Source of the DNA: BP-464 sp963825415
Lineage (GTDB): Bacteria > Actinomycetota > Thermoleophilia > Solirubrobacterales > Solirubrobacteraceae
DNA: 64,000 nucleotides
Assembly (NCBI GenBank): GCA_963825415.1
Contig: CAWGTD010000003.1
Span: 910,638 to 974,637, forward strand
Reading direction: 5' to 3'
Shown: in pieces, positions 15,739 through 24,044 of the stretch
Numbering within the stretch: position 1 is the stretch's first letter
How the letters are laid out: every line of letters starts with the position of its first letter
Translations under genes and position numbers: made by a program
The notes under the pieces: generated by a model
Database searches by the model: none
What the model was told of the DNA's origin: nothing
What the model saw: only the letters and a program-made list of their open reading frames with translations

Positions 15739-15930
15739 ATGCCAGCCGCCACGATCGTCAAGACCAAGAAGCGCTGCTGCAAGGACAGCCCGCGCTGCAA
15801 GAAGTGCCCGGTGGTGTGGAAGCGCCTCTCCAATGCGGGCCTCGCCGAGCGTGAGGGCCCGCGCTTCTACCGGGTCGAAGGCAAGCTGAAGAAGAAGCAG
15901 CTCAAGGCTGCCCGCCTCCGCTCGGCCTAG
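15739..15930 (+). CDS. Small Cys/Lys-rich basic protein, unknown function
   Basis: A 63-residue, strongly basic protein starting two bases after tatA. The first half has a compact cysteine cluster (KKRCCKDSPRCKKCPVVW) that could bind a metal such as zinc. The second half (FYRVEGKLKKKQLKAARLRSA) is Lys/Arg-rich and could contact nucleic acid. I recall similar short proteins in other actinobacteria but no assigned role. Its TAG stop is the beginning of the TAGACT hexamer preceding the next gene. Confidence 0.75.
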   Translation: MPAATIVKTKKRCCKDSPRCKKCPVVWKRLSNAGLAEREGPRFYRVEGKLKKKQLKAARLRSA

Positions 15931-15933
15931 ACT
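15928..15933 (+). promoter_or_regulatory. -10-like TAGACT before UDP-xylose synthase gene
   Basis: TAGACT starts with the stop codon of the 63-residue protein and ends 8 bp before the ATG at 15942. There is no Shine-Dalgarno, consistent with a leaderless start of the polysaccharide locus. Confidence 0.4.
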
Positions 15934-15941
15934 CAGGCCCC

Positions 15942-16889
15942 ATGGCCACCTGTCTGGTCACCGGCGGGGCCGGCTTCCTGGGGTCGCACCTGTGCGACGA
16001 GCTGTTGCGTCGCGGGCACCGCGTCATCTGCGTCGACAACTTCGAGACCGGCTCGTTGGCCAACATCGAGCACATCCGCGCGGACGATTTTGTCTACCTG
16101 CAGACGGACATCATCCAGCCGTTCTTCGTCGACGAAGACGTCGACTTCGTCTACCACCTGGCCAGCCCCGCCAGCCCGATCGACTACCTGCGCCTGCCGC
16201 TGCACACGCTGAAGGTCGGCTCGCACGGCACGCACCATTCGCTGGGCCTGGCCAAGCAGCACCGCGCGCGCTTCCTGCTCGCCTCGACGAGTGAGGTCTA
16301 CGGCGATCCGCAGGTCCATCCGCAGCCGGAGACCTACTGGGGTCACGTCAACCCGATCGGGCCGCGCGGCGTCTACGACGAGGCCAAGCGCTACGCCGAG
16401 GCGCTGACGATGGCCTACCACCGCCAGCAGGGCGTCGACACCTCGATCATCCGGATCTTCAACACGTACGGCGCGCGCATGCGCCCGTACGACGGCCGCG
16501 CGATTCCGACGTTCCTGCGGCAGGCGCTCCAGGACCGGCCGGTGACGATCTTCGGCGACGGCAGCCAGACCCGCTCGTTCTGTTACGTCGACGACCTGAT
16601 CCGCGGAATGATCGCGCTGGCCGAGTCCGGGTGCCACCAGCCGGTGAACGTCGGCAACCCCGACGAGTACACCCTGCTCGAACTGGCCGAGACCATCATC
16701 GAAGTGACGAGCGCGAAGTCCGAGATCGTCTACGAGGCCCTGCCCACGGATGATCCGCAGCGTCGCGAGCCCGACATCACCCTGGCTCGCGAGATCCTCG
16801 GCTGGCAACCTGAGGTCCCGCTTCGTGAAGGCCTGAAGCGGACCATCGACCAGTCCGGGGTCGAGGCCCTTGTCGGCGCCTCGGCCTAG
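15942..16889 (+). CDS. UDP-glucuronate decarboxylase (UDP-xylose synthase)
   Basis: A 315-residue extended short-chain dehydrogenase that converts UDP-glucuronate to UDP-xylose with bound NAD. It has a Rossmann GGAGFLGSHL at 8-17, the UXS signature YHLASPASPIDY, the active-site Ser/Glu block STSEVYGDP and the catalytic Tyr-Lys in GPRGVYDEAKRYAEA. The GPRGVYDEAKR wording and HPQPETYWG are specific to UXS rather than to 4,6-dehydratases or GalE. It opens the surface-polysaccharide locus, upstream of the initiating sugar transferase. The UDP-sugar dehydrogenase at 60.9-62.2 kb could supply a related precursor. Confidence 0.92.
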   Translation: MATCLVTGGAGFLGSHLCDELLRRGHRVICVDNFETGSLANIEHIRADDFVYLQTDIIQPFFVDEDVDFVYHLASPASPIDYLRLPLHTLKVGSHGTHHSLGLAKQHRARFLLASTSEVYGDPQVHPQPETYWGHVNPIGPRGVYDEAKRYAEALTMAYHRQQGVDTSIIRIFNTYGARMRPYDGRAIPTFLRQALQDRPVTIFGDGSQTRSFCYVDDLIRGMIALAESGCHQPVNVGNPDEYTLLELAETIIEVTSAKSEIVYEALPTDDPQRREPDITLAREILGWQPEVPLREGLKRTIDQSGVEALVGASA

Positions 16890-16971
16890 CTCCGCGCCGG
16901 AGCACGCACCGGAGCGCCCAGAACGTGCGGAACCGCGCTCCTTTGGGCACACTGGAGCGTTGGAGCAGGGG

Positions 16972-18495
16972 ATGGCGGTAACGCCGACGACAGAACAACG
17001 GCGATGGGAGGCGCAGCGCGAGCAAGCTGTGCTGGATTTCCCCTTCCCACATCGCGATGTACGCCGCAAGCGCCCGCCGCTGCTGAGCTTCCTGCTGCGG
17101 CTCGAGACGATGCGGCGCGTCGGGCGGATCGTCACGTTGCTGGCGCTCGACGTCGGCGGCGTGTTCCTCGGGATCTACACCGCGCTGGCGTTCAAGGCGG
17201 AGATCCGGTCGAAGTTCGATTGGTCGACGGTCTTCGACCAGACCCAGGACATCGTGGTCCTGGCCACGCTGGTCACGCTGCTGCTGTTCGCCAAGTCGGG
17301 CCTCTACGACGACCGCGGCCAGCGGCCGGGGCTGCCGCGCATCGTCGGGTCGCTGTTCCAGGTGACGGTCGTGACGCTGCTCTTCGCCGTCATCAACGGC
17401 AACGACTTCTCGAGCTACTACATCTTCTACGGCTCGCTGTTCTTCTCGATCATCTACATCTCCGCGTTCCGCTATGGCTACGAGCGGATCACGGGGGTCA
17501 TCCTGCGCGCCGCCGGCTACCAGCGCCGCGCGGTGATCGTCGGAACCGGCAAGCACATCGAGGCCGTGGCGCACGCGTTGGCGGACTCGCCCTACTCGCA
17601 GGTCAACATCGTCGGCTTCGTCTCGATCACCCCGCGGCCGGACAACGGGCTGGAGTCGCTGGGCACGCTGGACGAGATCGGCGACGTGATCGTCGACAAC
17701 CGGGTCGACGAGGTCATCATCGCCGACCCCGACTTCCCCCAGCAGCAGGCGGTCGAGCTGGTCGACCAGGCCCACCGCCGTGGGGTGCGGGTGCGGATCG
17801 CGCCTTCGACGATGGAGCTGCTCGTCCACCGCGCGGAGTTCGTCCCCGGCGAGACGGTGCCGCTGTTCGAGCTCAAGCCGCCGGTCTTCGAGGGGATCGA
17901 CTACTTCCTCAAGCGCAGCTTCGACCTCGTCGTGGCCTGCGGCCTGCTGGTCGTGTTCAGCCCGCTGCTGTTCGTCTGCTGGGCGGCGGTCCGGCTCACC
18001 TCCCGCGGGCCGGCGATCTACCGCTCGGTGCGGCCCGGCATCGGCGGCCAGCCGTTCGCCTGCCTGAAGTTCCGCACGATGTACGCCGACGCCGCCCACG
18101 TGCAGGAGGACCTCGAGTCGCTCAACGAGCAGAGCGGCGCGCTGTTCAAGATCCGCGACGACCCGCGCGTGACGCCGGTCGGGCGCGTGCTGCGCCGCTG
18201 GTCGATCGACGAACTGCCCCAGCTCGCCAACGTGCTGGCCGGCCAGATGTCGCTCGTCGGCCCACGCCCGCTGCCCGAGCGCGACTACCTGCGGCTCGAC
18301 GAGTGGCACAAGAAGCGCTACCTGGTGATGCCCGGGATCACCGGGCTGTGGCAGGTCTCCGGGCGCTCCGAGCTCGACTTCGACGACCTCGTCCGGCTGG
18401 ACTTCCTCTACCTCGAGCGCTGGTCGGTCTTCCTCGACCTGTCGATCCTGGTCAAGACGGTCCCGGCCGTCCTCGCGCGCCGCGGCGCGTTCTGA
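16972..18495 (+). CDS. Polyprenyl glycosylphosphotransferase (EPS-initiating)
   Basis: A 507-residue membrane enzyme that transfers a sugar-1-phosphate to undecaprenyl phosphate, starting EPS repeat-unit synthesis. The ATG at 16972 is chosen for its GGAG at -7. An N-terminal cytosolic stretch precedes four to five helices (about 50-165), then a nucleotide-binding-like domain (VIVGTGKHIEAVAHAL), then a re-entrant/TM segment (DYFLKRSFDLVVACGLL). The bacterial sugar transferase domain has KFRTMYADA, VGRVLRRWSIDELPQL, MSLVGPRP and MPGITGLWQVSGRS. The length fits the WbaP/CpsE/ExoY long forms. It lies between UXS and the ABC exporter genes. The sugar cannot be told from sequence. Confidence 0.93.
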   Translation: MAVTPTTEQRRWEAQREQAVLDFPFPHRDVRRKRPPLLSFLLRLETMRRVGRIVTLLALDVGGVFLGIYTALAFKAEIRSKFDWSTVFDQTQDIVVLATLVTLLLFAKSGLYDDRGQRPGLPRIVGSLFQVTVVTLLFAVINGNDFSSYYIFYGSLFFSIIYISAFRYGYERITGVILRAAGYQRRAVIVGTGKHIEAVAHALADSPYSQVNIVGFVSITPRPDNGLESLGTLDEIGDVIVDNRVDEVIIADPDFPQQQAVELVDQAHRRGVRVRIAPSTMELLVHRAEFVPGETVPLFELKPPVFEGIDYFLKRSFDLVVACGLLVVFSPLLFVCWAAVRLTSRGPAIYRSVRPGIGGQPFACLKFRTMYADAAHVQEDLESLNEQSGALFKIRDDPRVTPVGRVLRRWSIDELPQLANVLAGQMSLVGPRPLPERDYLRLDEWHKKRYLVMPGITGLWQVSGRSELDFDDLVRLDFLYLERWSVFLDLSILVKTVPAVLARRGAF

Positions 18496-18535
18496 GACAG
18501 CCGCGCTGCGCGATTCCGGCGGCGCTGCTGCGAGG

Positions 18536-19324
18536 ATGACCGCCGTGGCCGAGCTGGTCCGCTACCGCTTCCTGTTCGAGCAGATGGTGCGGCGGGAGCT
18601 GCGTCAGAAGTACCAGGGCTCGGTGCTCGGGCTGGCCTGGTACCTGATCAACCCGCTGGTGCTGATGGGGGCCTACTACCTGATGTTCGGCGTCGCGCTG
18701 CGGCCGGGCTTCCATCACGACGCCTACCCGCTGTTCTTGCTGGTGGGGTTGACGGTCTGGATCTACTTCAACCAGTCGCTGCTGAGCGCGGCGCCTTCGC
18801 TGCTCGACCAGGGCGCGCTGGTGCGCAAGGCGCGGTTCCCGAGAGAGACCATCCCCGCGTCGGTCGTGGCGGTGCAGACGGTGACGTTCCTCGTGGTGCT
18901 CGCCCTCGTGGCCGTCGTGACCGTGGCGGTGCGCGGGACGGTCGATCCCGCGCTCGTGCTGCTGCCCGTGCTGGTCGCCGCGCTGCTGGCGTTCGTGCTC
19001 GGGCTGGCGCTCGTGGTCAGCGTGCTGCACGCCTACTACCGCGACGTGGCGCCGATCCTGGGCGCCGTCCTGCTGCCGTGGTTCTTCATGTCGCCGATCT
19101 TCTTCGAGCCCGGCGACATCACCCAGCGGGCGTGGGCGCGCGATCTGCTGACCTGGGCGAACCCGATGGCGCCGTTCATCACCGCGGTGCGCGACGTCCT
19201 CTACGACGGCCGCTGGCCGAGCGCCGGGACCGTGGCCTACGTGCTGGGCGCCGCCGCGCTGGCGCTGGCGGTGGGGCGCATGCTGTTCCGGCGCATGGCC
19301 GACGAGCTGGCGGTGGTGGTGTGA
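18536..19324 (+). CDS. wzm: Polysaccharide ABC exporter permease (Wzm-like)
   Basis: A 262-residue ABC-2 permease for polysaccharide export. The N-terminal ELVRYRFLFEQMVRRELRQKYQGSVLGLAW block, split as RRELRQKYQGS and LGLAWYLINPL, is the Wzm/KpsM/TagG signature. Six hydrophobic segments follow, with LPWFFMSPIFF and NPMAPFI near the C-terminus as in O-antigen permeases. The next gene is its ATPase, overlapping by 4 bp (GTGA). The exporter moves lipid-linked polysaccharide to the outer face of the membrane. Confidence 0.93.
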   Translation: MTAVAELVRYRFLFEQMVRRELRQKYQGSVLGLAWYLINPLVLMGAYYLMFGVALRPGFHHDAYPLFLLVGLTVWIYFNQSLLSAAPSLLDQGALVRKARFPRETIPASVVAVQTVTFLVVLALVAVVTVAVRGTVDPALVLLPVLVAALLAFVLGLALVVSVLHAYYRDVAPILGAVLLPWFFMSPIFFEPGDITQRAWARDLLTWANPMAPFITAVRDVLYDGRWPSAGTVAYVLGAAALALAVGRMLFRRMADELAVVV

Positions 19325-20073
19325 GCGTTCTACCTGGCGAGATCGTGCTCGAGCACGCTTCGCGTGCGTTCAGCGTGCGTGCGGACCCGGGGCAGACGTT
19401 GAAGGCCGCGCTCGTCGGCCGGCGCGCGAGCGGCCCGCCGCCCGTGCAGGCGCTGCGCGACGTCTCGCTGCACGTCGCGCCCGGCGAGACGGTCGGCGTC
19501 GTGGGCCGCAACGGCGCCGGGAAGACCTCGACCCTGCGCGTGCTGGCGGGGATCGTGCCGCTCGACGCCGGCCGGGCGCAGACCGGCGGGCGGATCGTCG
19601 CCCTGCTCGAGCTCGGCGCCGGCTTCGGCCGCGACTTCTCCGGGCGCGAGAACATCCTGCTCAACGGCGCCCTGCACGGGCTGACCCGGCCGGAGATCGA
19701 GGCGAAGATCGACGAGATCGTCGCGTTCTCCGAGCTCGGCGACTTCATCGACGTGCCGGTCCGCACCTACTCGTCGGGGATGTTCGTCCGGCTGGGGTTC
19801 GCCATCGCCGCGCACCTCGACGCCGACGTGCTGCTCATCGACGAGGTCCTGGCAGTGGGCGACGAGGCGTTCCAGCGCAAGTGCGAGCTGCGCATCGCCG
19901 AGCGCATCGAGGCGGGGGCGACGCTGGTGCTCGTCTCCCACGACGCCGCGCTGATCGAGCGCACATGCGAGCGCACGGTGGTGCTCGACGGCGGTGGCGT
20001 GGTCTTCGACGGGCCGACCGGCGAGGGGATGCCCTTCTATCACCGACTGATGGGGACGGAGGTGGCGGTATGA
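19321..20073 (+). CDS. wzt: Polysaccharide ABC exporter ATPase (Wzt-like)
   Basis: A 250-residue ATPase coupled to the preceding permease. It has Walker A GRNGAGKTS, the Wzt/TagH-typical LLELGAGFGRDFSGRENI block, signature YSSGMFVRLGFAIAA, Walker B DVLLIDEVLAVGD and SHDAALIERTCER. It stops soon after the nucleotide-binding domain and lacks the C-terminal carbohydrate-recognition domain that in some O-antigen systems selects modified chain ends. The start GTG at 19321 overlaps wzm. Its stop overlaps the next gene (ATGA). Confidence 0.93.
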   Translation: MSVLPGEIVLEHASRAFSVRADPGQTLKAALVGRRASGPPPVQALRDVSLHVAPGETVGVVGRNGAGKTSTLRVLAGIVPLDAGRAQTGGRIVALLELGAGFGRDFSGRENILLNGALHGLTRPEIEAKIDEIVAFSELGDFIDVPVRTYSSGMFVRLGFAIAAHLDADVLLIDEVLAVGDEAFQRKCELRIAERIEAGATLVLVSHDAALIERTCERTVVLDGGGVVFDGPTGEGMPFYHRLMGTEVAV

Positions 20074-20399
20074 AGCCCGAAGAGGCGTTGGAGCGCGCCC
20101 GGCGCGCGAGCTTCGGCGAGGACCTGTCCGGATTCGAGGTCGAGCCCACGGACCAGGTCTCGATCGAGAAGCTCATGGAGTGGGCGGTGATCGAGACCGA
20201 CCCGGCGCTGGTGCGCTCGACACGGCGTTTCGGCGGCCCGATCACGTGGCTGAAGCGGGCGGTCCGCCACCTGCTGCGCCAGGAGCTCGGCCAGGCCTAC
20301 GCGCAGCAGTCGCGCTTCAACCTGATGGTCGTGACCCGGCTTGCGGAGTTGGAGGACCGGGGCGAGCGTGCGGGTCCACCAGGTCCGGATCGGACCTGA
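20070..20399 (+). CDS. Unknown 109-residue protein coupled to wzt
   Basis: A short, charged protein (MKPEEALERARRASFGEDLSG at the start), predicted mostly helical, with no membrane segment or familiar motif. Its ATG overlaps the wzt stop, so it is translated with the exporter. The C-terminal residues after GERAGPPGP are encoded by what looks like a 167-bp insertion: without it the frame would stop exactly after GPPGP. Possibly a length-control or scaffold protein of the exporter, but nothing proves this. Confidence 0.7.
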   Translation: MKPEEALERARRASFGEDLSGFEVEPTDQVSIEKLMEWAVIETDPALVRSTRRFGGPITWLKRAVRHLLRQELGQAYAQQSRFNLMVVTRLAELEDRGERAGPPGPDRT

Positions 20400-20553
20400 T
20401 GAACGACGTTCGGCCACCCGTCTACGGCCACGCCGCGGCGCCGGACACCTCCCGCGATGCTCGCCGTAGCTCCACTACGGCTGCGCTCGCGTAAGGAGTC
20501 CGGCATCCACGGCGCGACCGCATCCAGGCGACCGCCTGTCGTCCACCAGGTCC
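20374..20553. repeat. Candidate 154-bp insertion flanked by 13-bp direct repeats
   Basis: The 13-mer GTCCACCAGGTCC occurs at 20374-20386 and again at 20541-20553. Between the copies are 154 bp of poor coding character containing a CCGTAG-N5-CTACGG hairpin (20464-20480) and a degenerate repeat of GCATCCA. Removing one copy plus the spacer (167 bp) restores two well-formed gene ends. The upstream gene would stop at TAG right after GPPGP, and the glycosyltransferase would begin GTG CGG GTC CAC CAG GTC CTT (VRVHQVL), as its homologues do. I interpret it as a small insertion or duplication. Confidence 0.55.
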
Positions 20554-21542
20554 TTAGCGGCGCCGGGCCGTACGACGCCGTCACGCGGCAGGCGCTCGCG
20601 TGGCGCGCCGTGTTCTCGGAGTGGGGTTGGGGCGGCGAGGACTGGGCGCCGTTCATCGACCCGCGGGTCGGCCGCTCGGTGCGCGACCTGCGCGGCCTGA
20701 CGCCGCGCGACGGCGAGGTGCTGTTGCTGCACTACTCGGCCTACGCGCCGCGGCTGCGGGCGCTGCTCGACGGGCCGGGGCGCAGGATCCTCCTCTCCCA
20801 CAACGTCACCCCGGCGCGGTGGTACTGGGACCACGAGCCGCAGGTCGCGCTGCAGTGCGCGCTCGGCCGTCGGCAGCTGCCCGAGTTCGCCGAGCGCTGC
20901 GACGCGGTGGCGGGCGTCTCGGCGTTCAACGCGAGCGAGCTGGGCACCGACCGGGTGGTGCCGCTGCTGCTCGACCTGCCCGCGGCGCCGCCGGGCGACG
21001 AGGCGGCCGGCCCGCCGACCGTGCTGTTCGTCGGGCGGCTGGCGCCGCACAAGCGCCAGGACGAGGTCATCCGCGCGTTCGCGCTGCTGCGCCGCCACCG
21101 GCTGGCCGACGCACGCCTGGTGCTGGTCGGCGAGCCGCTGCACGAGGCCTACGCCGCCGCCCTGCGCGGCCTGGCCGACCAGCTCGCGCCGGGAGCGGTG
21201 AGCTTCGAGCGCTCGCTCGACGACGCCGCGCTGGCGGCCCGCTATCGCAGCGCCCACGCGTTCCTGTGCCTGTCCGAGCACGAGGGCTTCTGCGTCCCGC
21301 TGCTGGAGGCCTTCGCGCACGGCGTGCCGGTCGTGGCGCGGCCACGCGGCGCGATCACCGAGACGGCCGGCGACGCGGCGCTGCTGCTCGACGGCACGCT
21401 CGACGCGATGGCCGAGCTGGTGCACCTGGCGGTGACCGATGGCGAGCTGCGCTCGACGTTGCGCGAGCGTGGCCGGGCTCGGCTCGGCGCCTACGCGCCC
21501 GAGCGCGCGCGGGCCGCGATGCGCGAGTTGGTGGAGCGGTGA
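20457..21542 (+). CDS. GT4 glycosyltransferase
   Basis: A 361-residue GT-B fold transferase of family GT4. The donor half has FVGRLAPHKRQDEVIRAF (about 188-205), VLVGEPL and the nucleotide-sugar loop EHEGFCVPLLEAFAHGVPVVA with its conserved EX7E glutamates. The N-terminal 28 residues come from the proposed insertion; family members start at VVHQVLSGAGPYDAVT. The real start may therefore be damaged: AAGGAG at 20493-20498 is not followed by a usable start codon and ATG 20457 is the only one in frame. It assembles part of the surface glycan. Confidence 0.82.
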   Translation: MLAVAPLRLRSRKESGIHGATASRRPPVVHQVLSGAGPYDAVTRQALAWRAVFSEWGWGGEDWAPFIDPRVGRSVRDLRGLTPRDGEVLLLHYSAYAPRLRALLDGPGRRILLSHNVTPARWYWDHEPQVALQCALGRRQLPEFAERCDAVAGVSAFNASELGTDRVVPLLLDLPAAPPGDEAAGPPTVLFVGRLAPHKRQDEVIRAFALLRRHRLADARLVLVGEPLHEAYAAALRGLADQLAPGAVSFERSLDDAALAARYRSAHAFLCLSEHEGFCVPLLEAFAHGVPVVARPRGAITETAGDAALLLDGTLDAMAELVHLAVTDGELRSTLRERGRARLGAYAPERARAAMRELVER

Positions 21543-22285
21543 CAGCCCCGACCAACCTGGGTTCTGCGCAGGTCGCGACGTTGGTGGCGGCCTGTGTCGT
21601 CTGGCTTGTGGCCACCGGACCGGTCGCTGTTGCGACACCGCGCTGCCCATCCGGCAAGAGAGTGGCGACCGGCGCACGGTCCTATCTGTTCGAAGCTCCG
21701 GGTCAGTTCGAAACTCCTTATCTCTGGGGCTGTGTTCGCGGTCACCGGCCGGTGGTAGTGCATCTGGGGAGGTATTGGCGCACTCCACGCCTGGCCAGGA
21801 GGTTCGCGGCGGTCGAAGACTTCGGGAGCGGAGGGAAGTGCCTGACCCACCAGCTCGAGCTCGTGGATCTGTTCACCGGTTCGCGGACCACCGCCCTGAG
21901 CAGTGACGATCAGAGCGCGAGCGCCAACGGTTGTCTTGGCCTCGGACTACCGATCACAGACATCGTGTTGCGGAGTGACGGGACGCTCGGCTTCATTGCC
22001 GGGAAGCCGGATGCCGGGTATCGCGTGGCCGTCATGGTCGCCCGGCAAGGCCACATTCGCACCCGATCGGGCAGCGTCCGCGCCCGAACTCTGCAGTTCG
22101 GCAGGCATCCAGCCCGGCTCGCTCGTGCTCACCGGGAGCGGAGTCTCGTGGCGGGTGGGAGACGAACGGCGCTCGAGCAGCCTGCCGCTGGTCAGGAGAC
22201 CGGCACCGCGGTGACCGTCTGGACCATGCGCTGCGAGCAGTTCGCGCGGCCGGGGACCGTGGGGCTCTGGCGCCAGAGGCGGTAG
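21539..22285 (+). CDS. Exported protein of unknown function, probably frameshifted near its 3' end
   Basis: The GTG start overlaps the GT4 stop (GTGA). The first 35 residues form a signal peptide or anchor (QVATLVAACVVWLVATGPVAV). The body has beta-strand-like repeats (HRPVVVHLGRYWRTPRL, HQLELVDLFTGSRTT, ITDIVLRSDGTLGF) like secreted beta-propeller fragments. Near 22080-22110 the sense appears to change frame. The frame ending at 22214 reads GIQPGSLVLTGSGVSWRVGDE, which continues the repeat style, whereas the annotated frame becomes Arg-rich and overlaps the convergent gene by 94 bp. Correcting one extra base gives 224 residues. Codon use is less GC-biased than in its neighbours. Confidence 0.55.
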   Translation: MTAPTNLGSAQVATLVAACVVWLVATGPVAVATPRCPSGKRVATGARSYLFEAPGQFETPYLWGCVRGHRPVVVHLGRYWRTPRLARRFAAVEDFGSGGKCLTHQLELVDLFTGSRTTALSSDDQSASANGCLGLGLPITDIVLRSDGTLGFIAGKPDAGYRVAVMVARQGHIRTRSGSVRARTLQFGRHPARLARAHRERSLVAGGRRTALEQPAAGQETGTAVTVWTMRCEQFARPGTVGLWRQRR

Positions 22286-23982
22286 CCGCCGGCGTCCATG
22301 ACCGGCGCGCCGGTCGCGTCGGCCGGCCGGCGGGCGGCGATGGGGGTGAGGATGTACTCGGCCTTGGTCGACGTGGGGACGTGCGGGTAGCTGGTGTGCA
22401 GCAGCGGGCGCCGCGAGCACAGCGGCTGCCCGTGCAGCCAGAAGGCGACCCAGTTCTGCTGCTGCGGATCGACGTCGAGGCGGATCGACTCGCCGGGTGG
22501 CAGCGCCGCGTCGACGTCGCGCAACGCGAGGACCCAGCGCGGAAGCTCGTCGAACGTCGTGTTGACCTCGCGGCGCGCGGAGACCAGCGCGGCGACGAGC
22601 AGCACGGTCAGGCCGATGACGCCCCAGCGAGGCCGTACGCGCGCGGCGCCCGCGGCGGCGAGCGCGAGCAGCACCGGCGCGACGAACGCCAGGGTCTTGA
22701 AGTGGAAGTACCAGCCGAAGTCGCGCAGGCGGAAGTACACCGCGAACAGCGCGCCGAACCCCAACAGGGCGAGCAGCGCGCGCCGCAACTGCGGCTCCAT
22801 CGCGCGCAGCGACAGCCAGCCGAACACGGCGAGCAGCGGCCCGACGACGACCAGCGCGCCCCAGGTCGCGGCGCCCAGGAACCACGGCTCGGGGAACCAG
22901 CCCTTGAGGTCCCCGCCCCAGTTCGCCAGCGACTCGGAGGAGACCAGCAGGTTGAACGCGCTGACGCTCTTCTCCCACACCCCCGCCAGCGGCACCAGGA
23001 GCACGAGGCAGAGCGGCACGATCCACAGCAGCGAGCGCCGCCCGCGGTAGGCGTGTCGCAGCGACCGCAGCCGCCCTCGCTCGGGCCACAGCAGGACGGC
23101 CAGGGCGAGCAGGGGGATCGGCAGCGCGAGCGGATAGGCGAACGCCAGCACCGCCAGGAACAGCGCCAGGAGCGCCATCCCGCCGCGCGTGCGCTCCCGC
23201 ACCACCCACCAGCTCAGCACCAGCGCGAACGGCAGCGCGGCGAACCCCCACATCTGGTTGTAGTAGGGGTGCATCACGGTGTGGAGCACCATCCGGTCCA
23301 GGCCCACGACGCCCATCGCTCCCAGCGCCGCCCAGCGCGGCGCCCCCGCCAGCTCCCTCGCGAGCAGGAAGAACCCGAGCACCGCGAAGGCGAGCAGCAC
23401 GGCCTGGACCGCCGAGATCGTCTCGAAGACCTCCTTGCCGCTCAGCCGGGCGGCCGCGCCGAGCACGTAGTAGATCGGCTGCTTGGAGCGCCAGACCAGC
23501 GGCACACGATCGACCGGGCCCTCGGGATGGATCGACAGCGGGTAGTGGTGCTGGAGGAACATCGCGGTGCCCACCGCGAGGTGCGCGTCCTGGCCCTGGC
23601 CCTCGACCGTCACGAACCCGGCGCGGAACAGCGGGACGAGCGCGATCGCGGCCAGCAGGATCGCCACGTACACCGGCCAGCCGACACCGCGCAGGTAGCC
23701 CTGGCCGCGCAGCGGCGCGCGCCGTACCGCCACGACCGCCAGCGCCACTCCCGCGGCCAGCGTGAGCCCGAGCGAGACGTCGAACGGCACCGCGGCGAAG
23801 CCCAGGACCGTCATGGCGACCGCGACCGCGCACGCGCCGACCGGGAGCACCCACAGCGCCTCGTGGCGGCGCAGCCCGGCCGGCAGCAGCAGCCGCACGA
23901 GGCCGAAGCCCCCGACCGCGCAGAGCACGCACGTGGCGACGACGACGTGGACCAGCGGGCCGATGGCGGCCTTGCCGACCAC
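22192..23982 (-). CDS. Polytopic membrane protein, GT39/GT83-like (mannosyltransferase fold)
   Basis: A protein of about 600 residues with 11-13 hydrophobic segments and a soluble C-terminal tail. This is the architecture of polyprenyl-phosphate-dependent GT-C glycosyltransferases. The loop after the first helices has an acidic patch (TVEGQGQDAHLAVGTAMFL) where GT-C enzymes keep catalytic Asp/Glu, followed by HPEGPVDRVPLVWRSKQPIYY. The start is uncertain. GTG 23982 is given, but a hydrophobic stretch just upstream (VPAAIALLAALAAVK) suggests translation may begin farther upstream, for example at GTG 24132 inside the WecG-like gene. It is probably co-transcribed with that gene. Confidence 0.7.
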   Translation of the reverse strand: MVGKAAIGPLVHVVVATCVLCAVGGFGLVRLLLPAGLRRHEALWVLPVGACAVAVAMTVLGFAAVPFDVSLGLTLAAGVALAVVAVRRAPLRGQGYLRGVGWPVYVAILLAAIALVPLFRAGFVTVEGQGQDAHLAVGTAMFLQHHYPLSIHPEGPVDRVPLVWRSKQPIYYVLGAAARLSGKEVFETISAVQAVLLAFAVLGFFLLARELAGAPRWAALGAMGVVGLDRMVLHTVMHPYYNQMWGFAALPFALVLSWWVVRERTRGGMALLALFLAVLAFAYPLALPIPLLALAVLLWPERGRLRSLRHAYRGRRSLLWIVPLCLVLLVPLAGVWEKSVSAFNLLVSSESLANWGGDLKGWFPEPWFLGAATWGALVVVGPLLAVFGWLSLRAMEPQLRRALLALLGFGALFAVYFRLRDFGWYFHFKTLAFVAPVLLALAAAGAARVRPRWGVIGLTVLLVAALVSARREVNTTFDELPRWVLALRDVDAALPPGESIRLDVDPQQQNWVAFWLHGQPLCSRRPLLHTSYPHVPTSTKAEYILTPIAARRPADATGAPVMDAGGYRLWRQSPTVPGRANCSQRMVQTVTAVPVS

Positions 23983-24044
23983 CCCCGCGTCGCGAGCGAC
24001 CTTGACGGCCGCCAGCGCGGCCAGCAGGGCGATCGCGGCCGGGA

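Noticed and set aside
20399..20494. 31-codon frame starting at ATG 20399 coupled to the upstream stop (TGATGA)
   Set aside because: It lies inside the proposed 154-bp insertion, has no recognisable content and is not needed if the insertion model is right.
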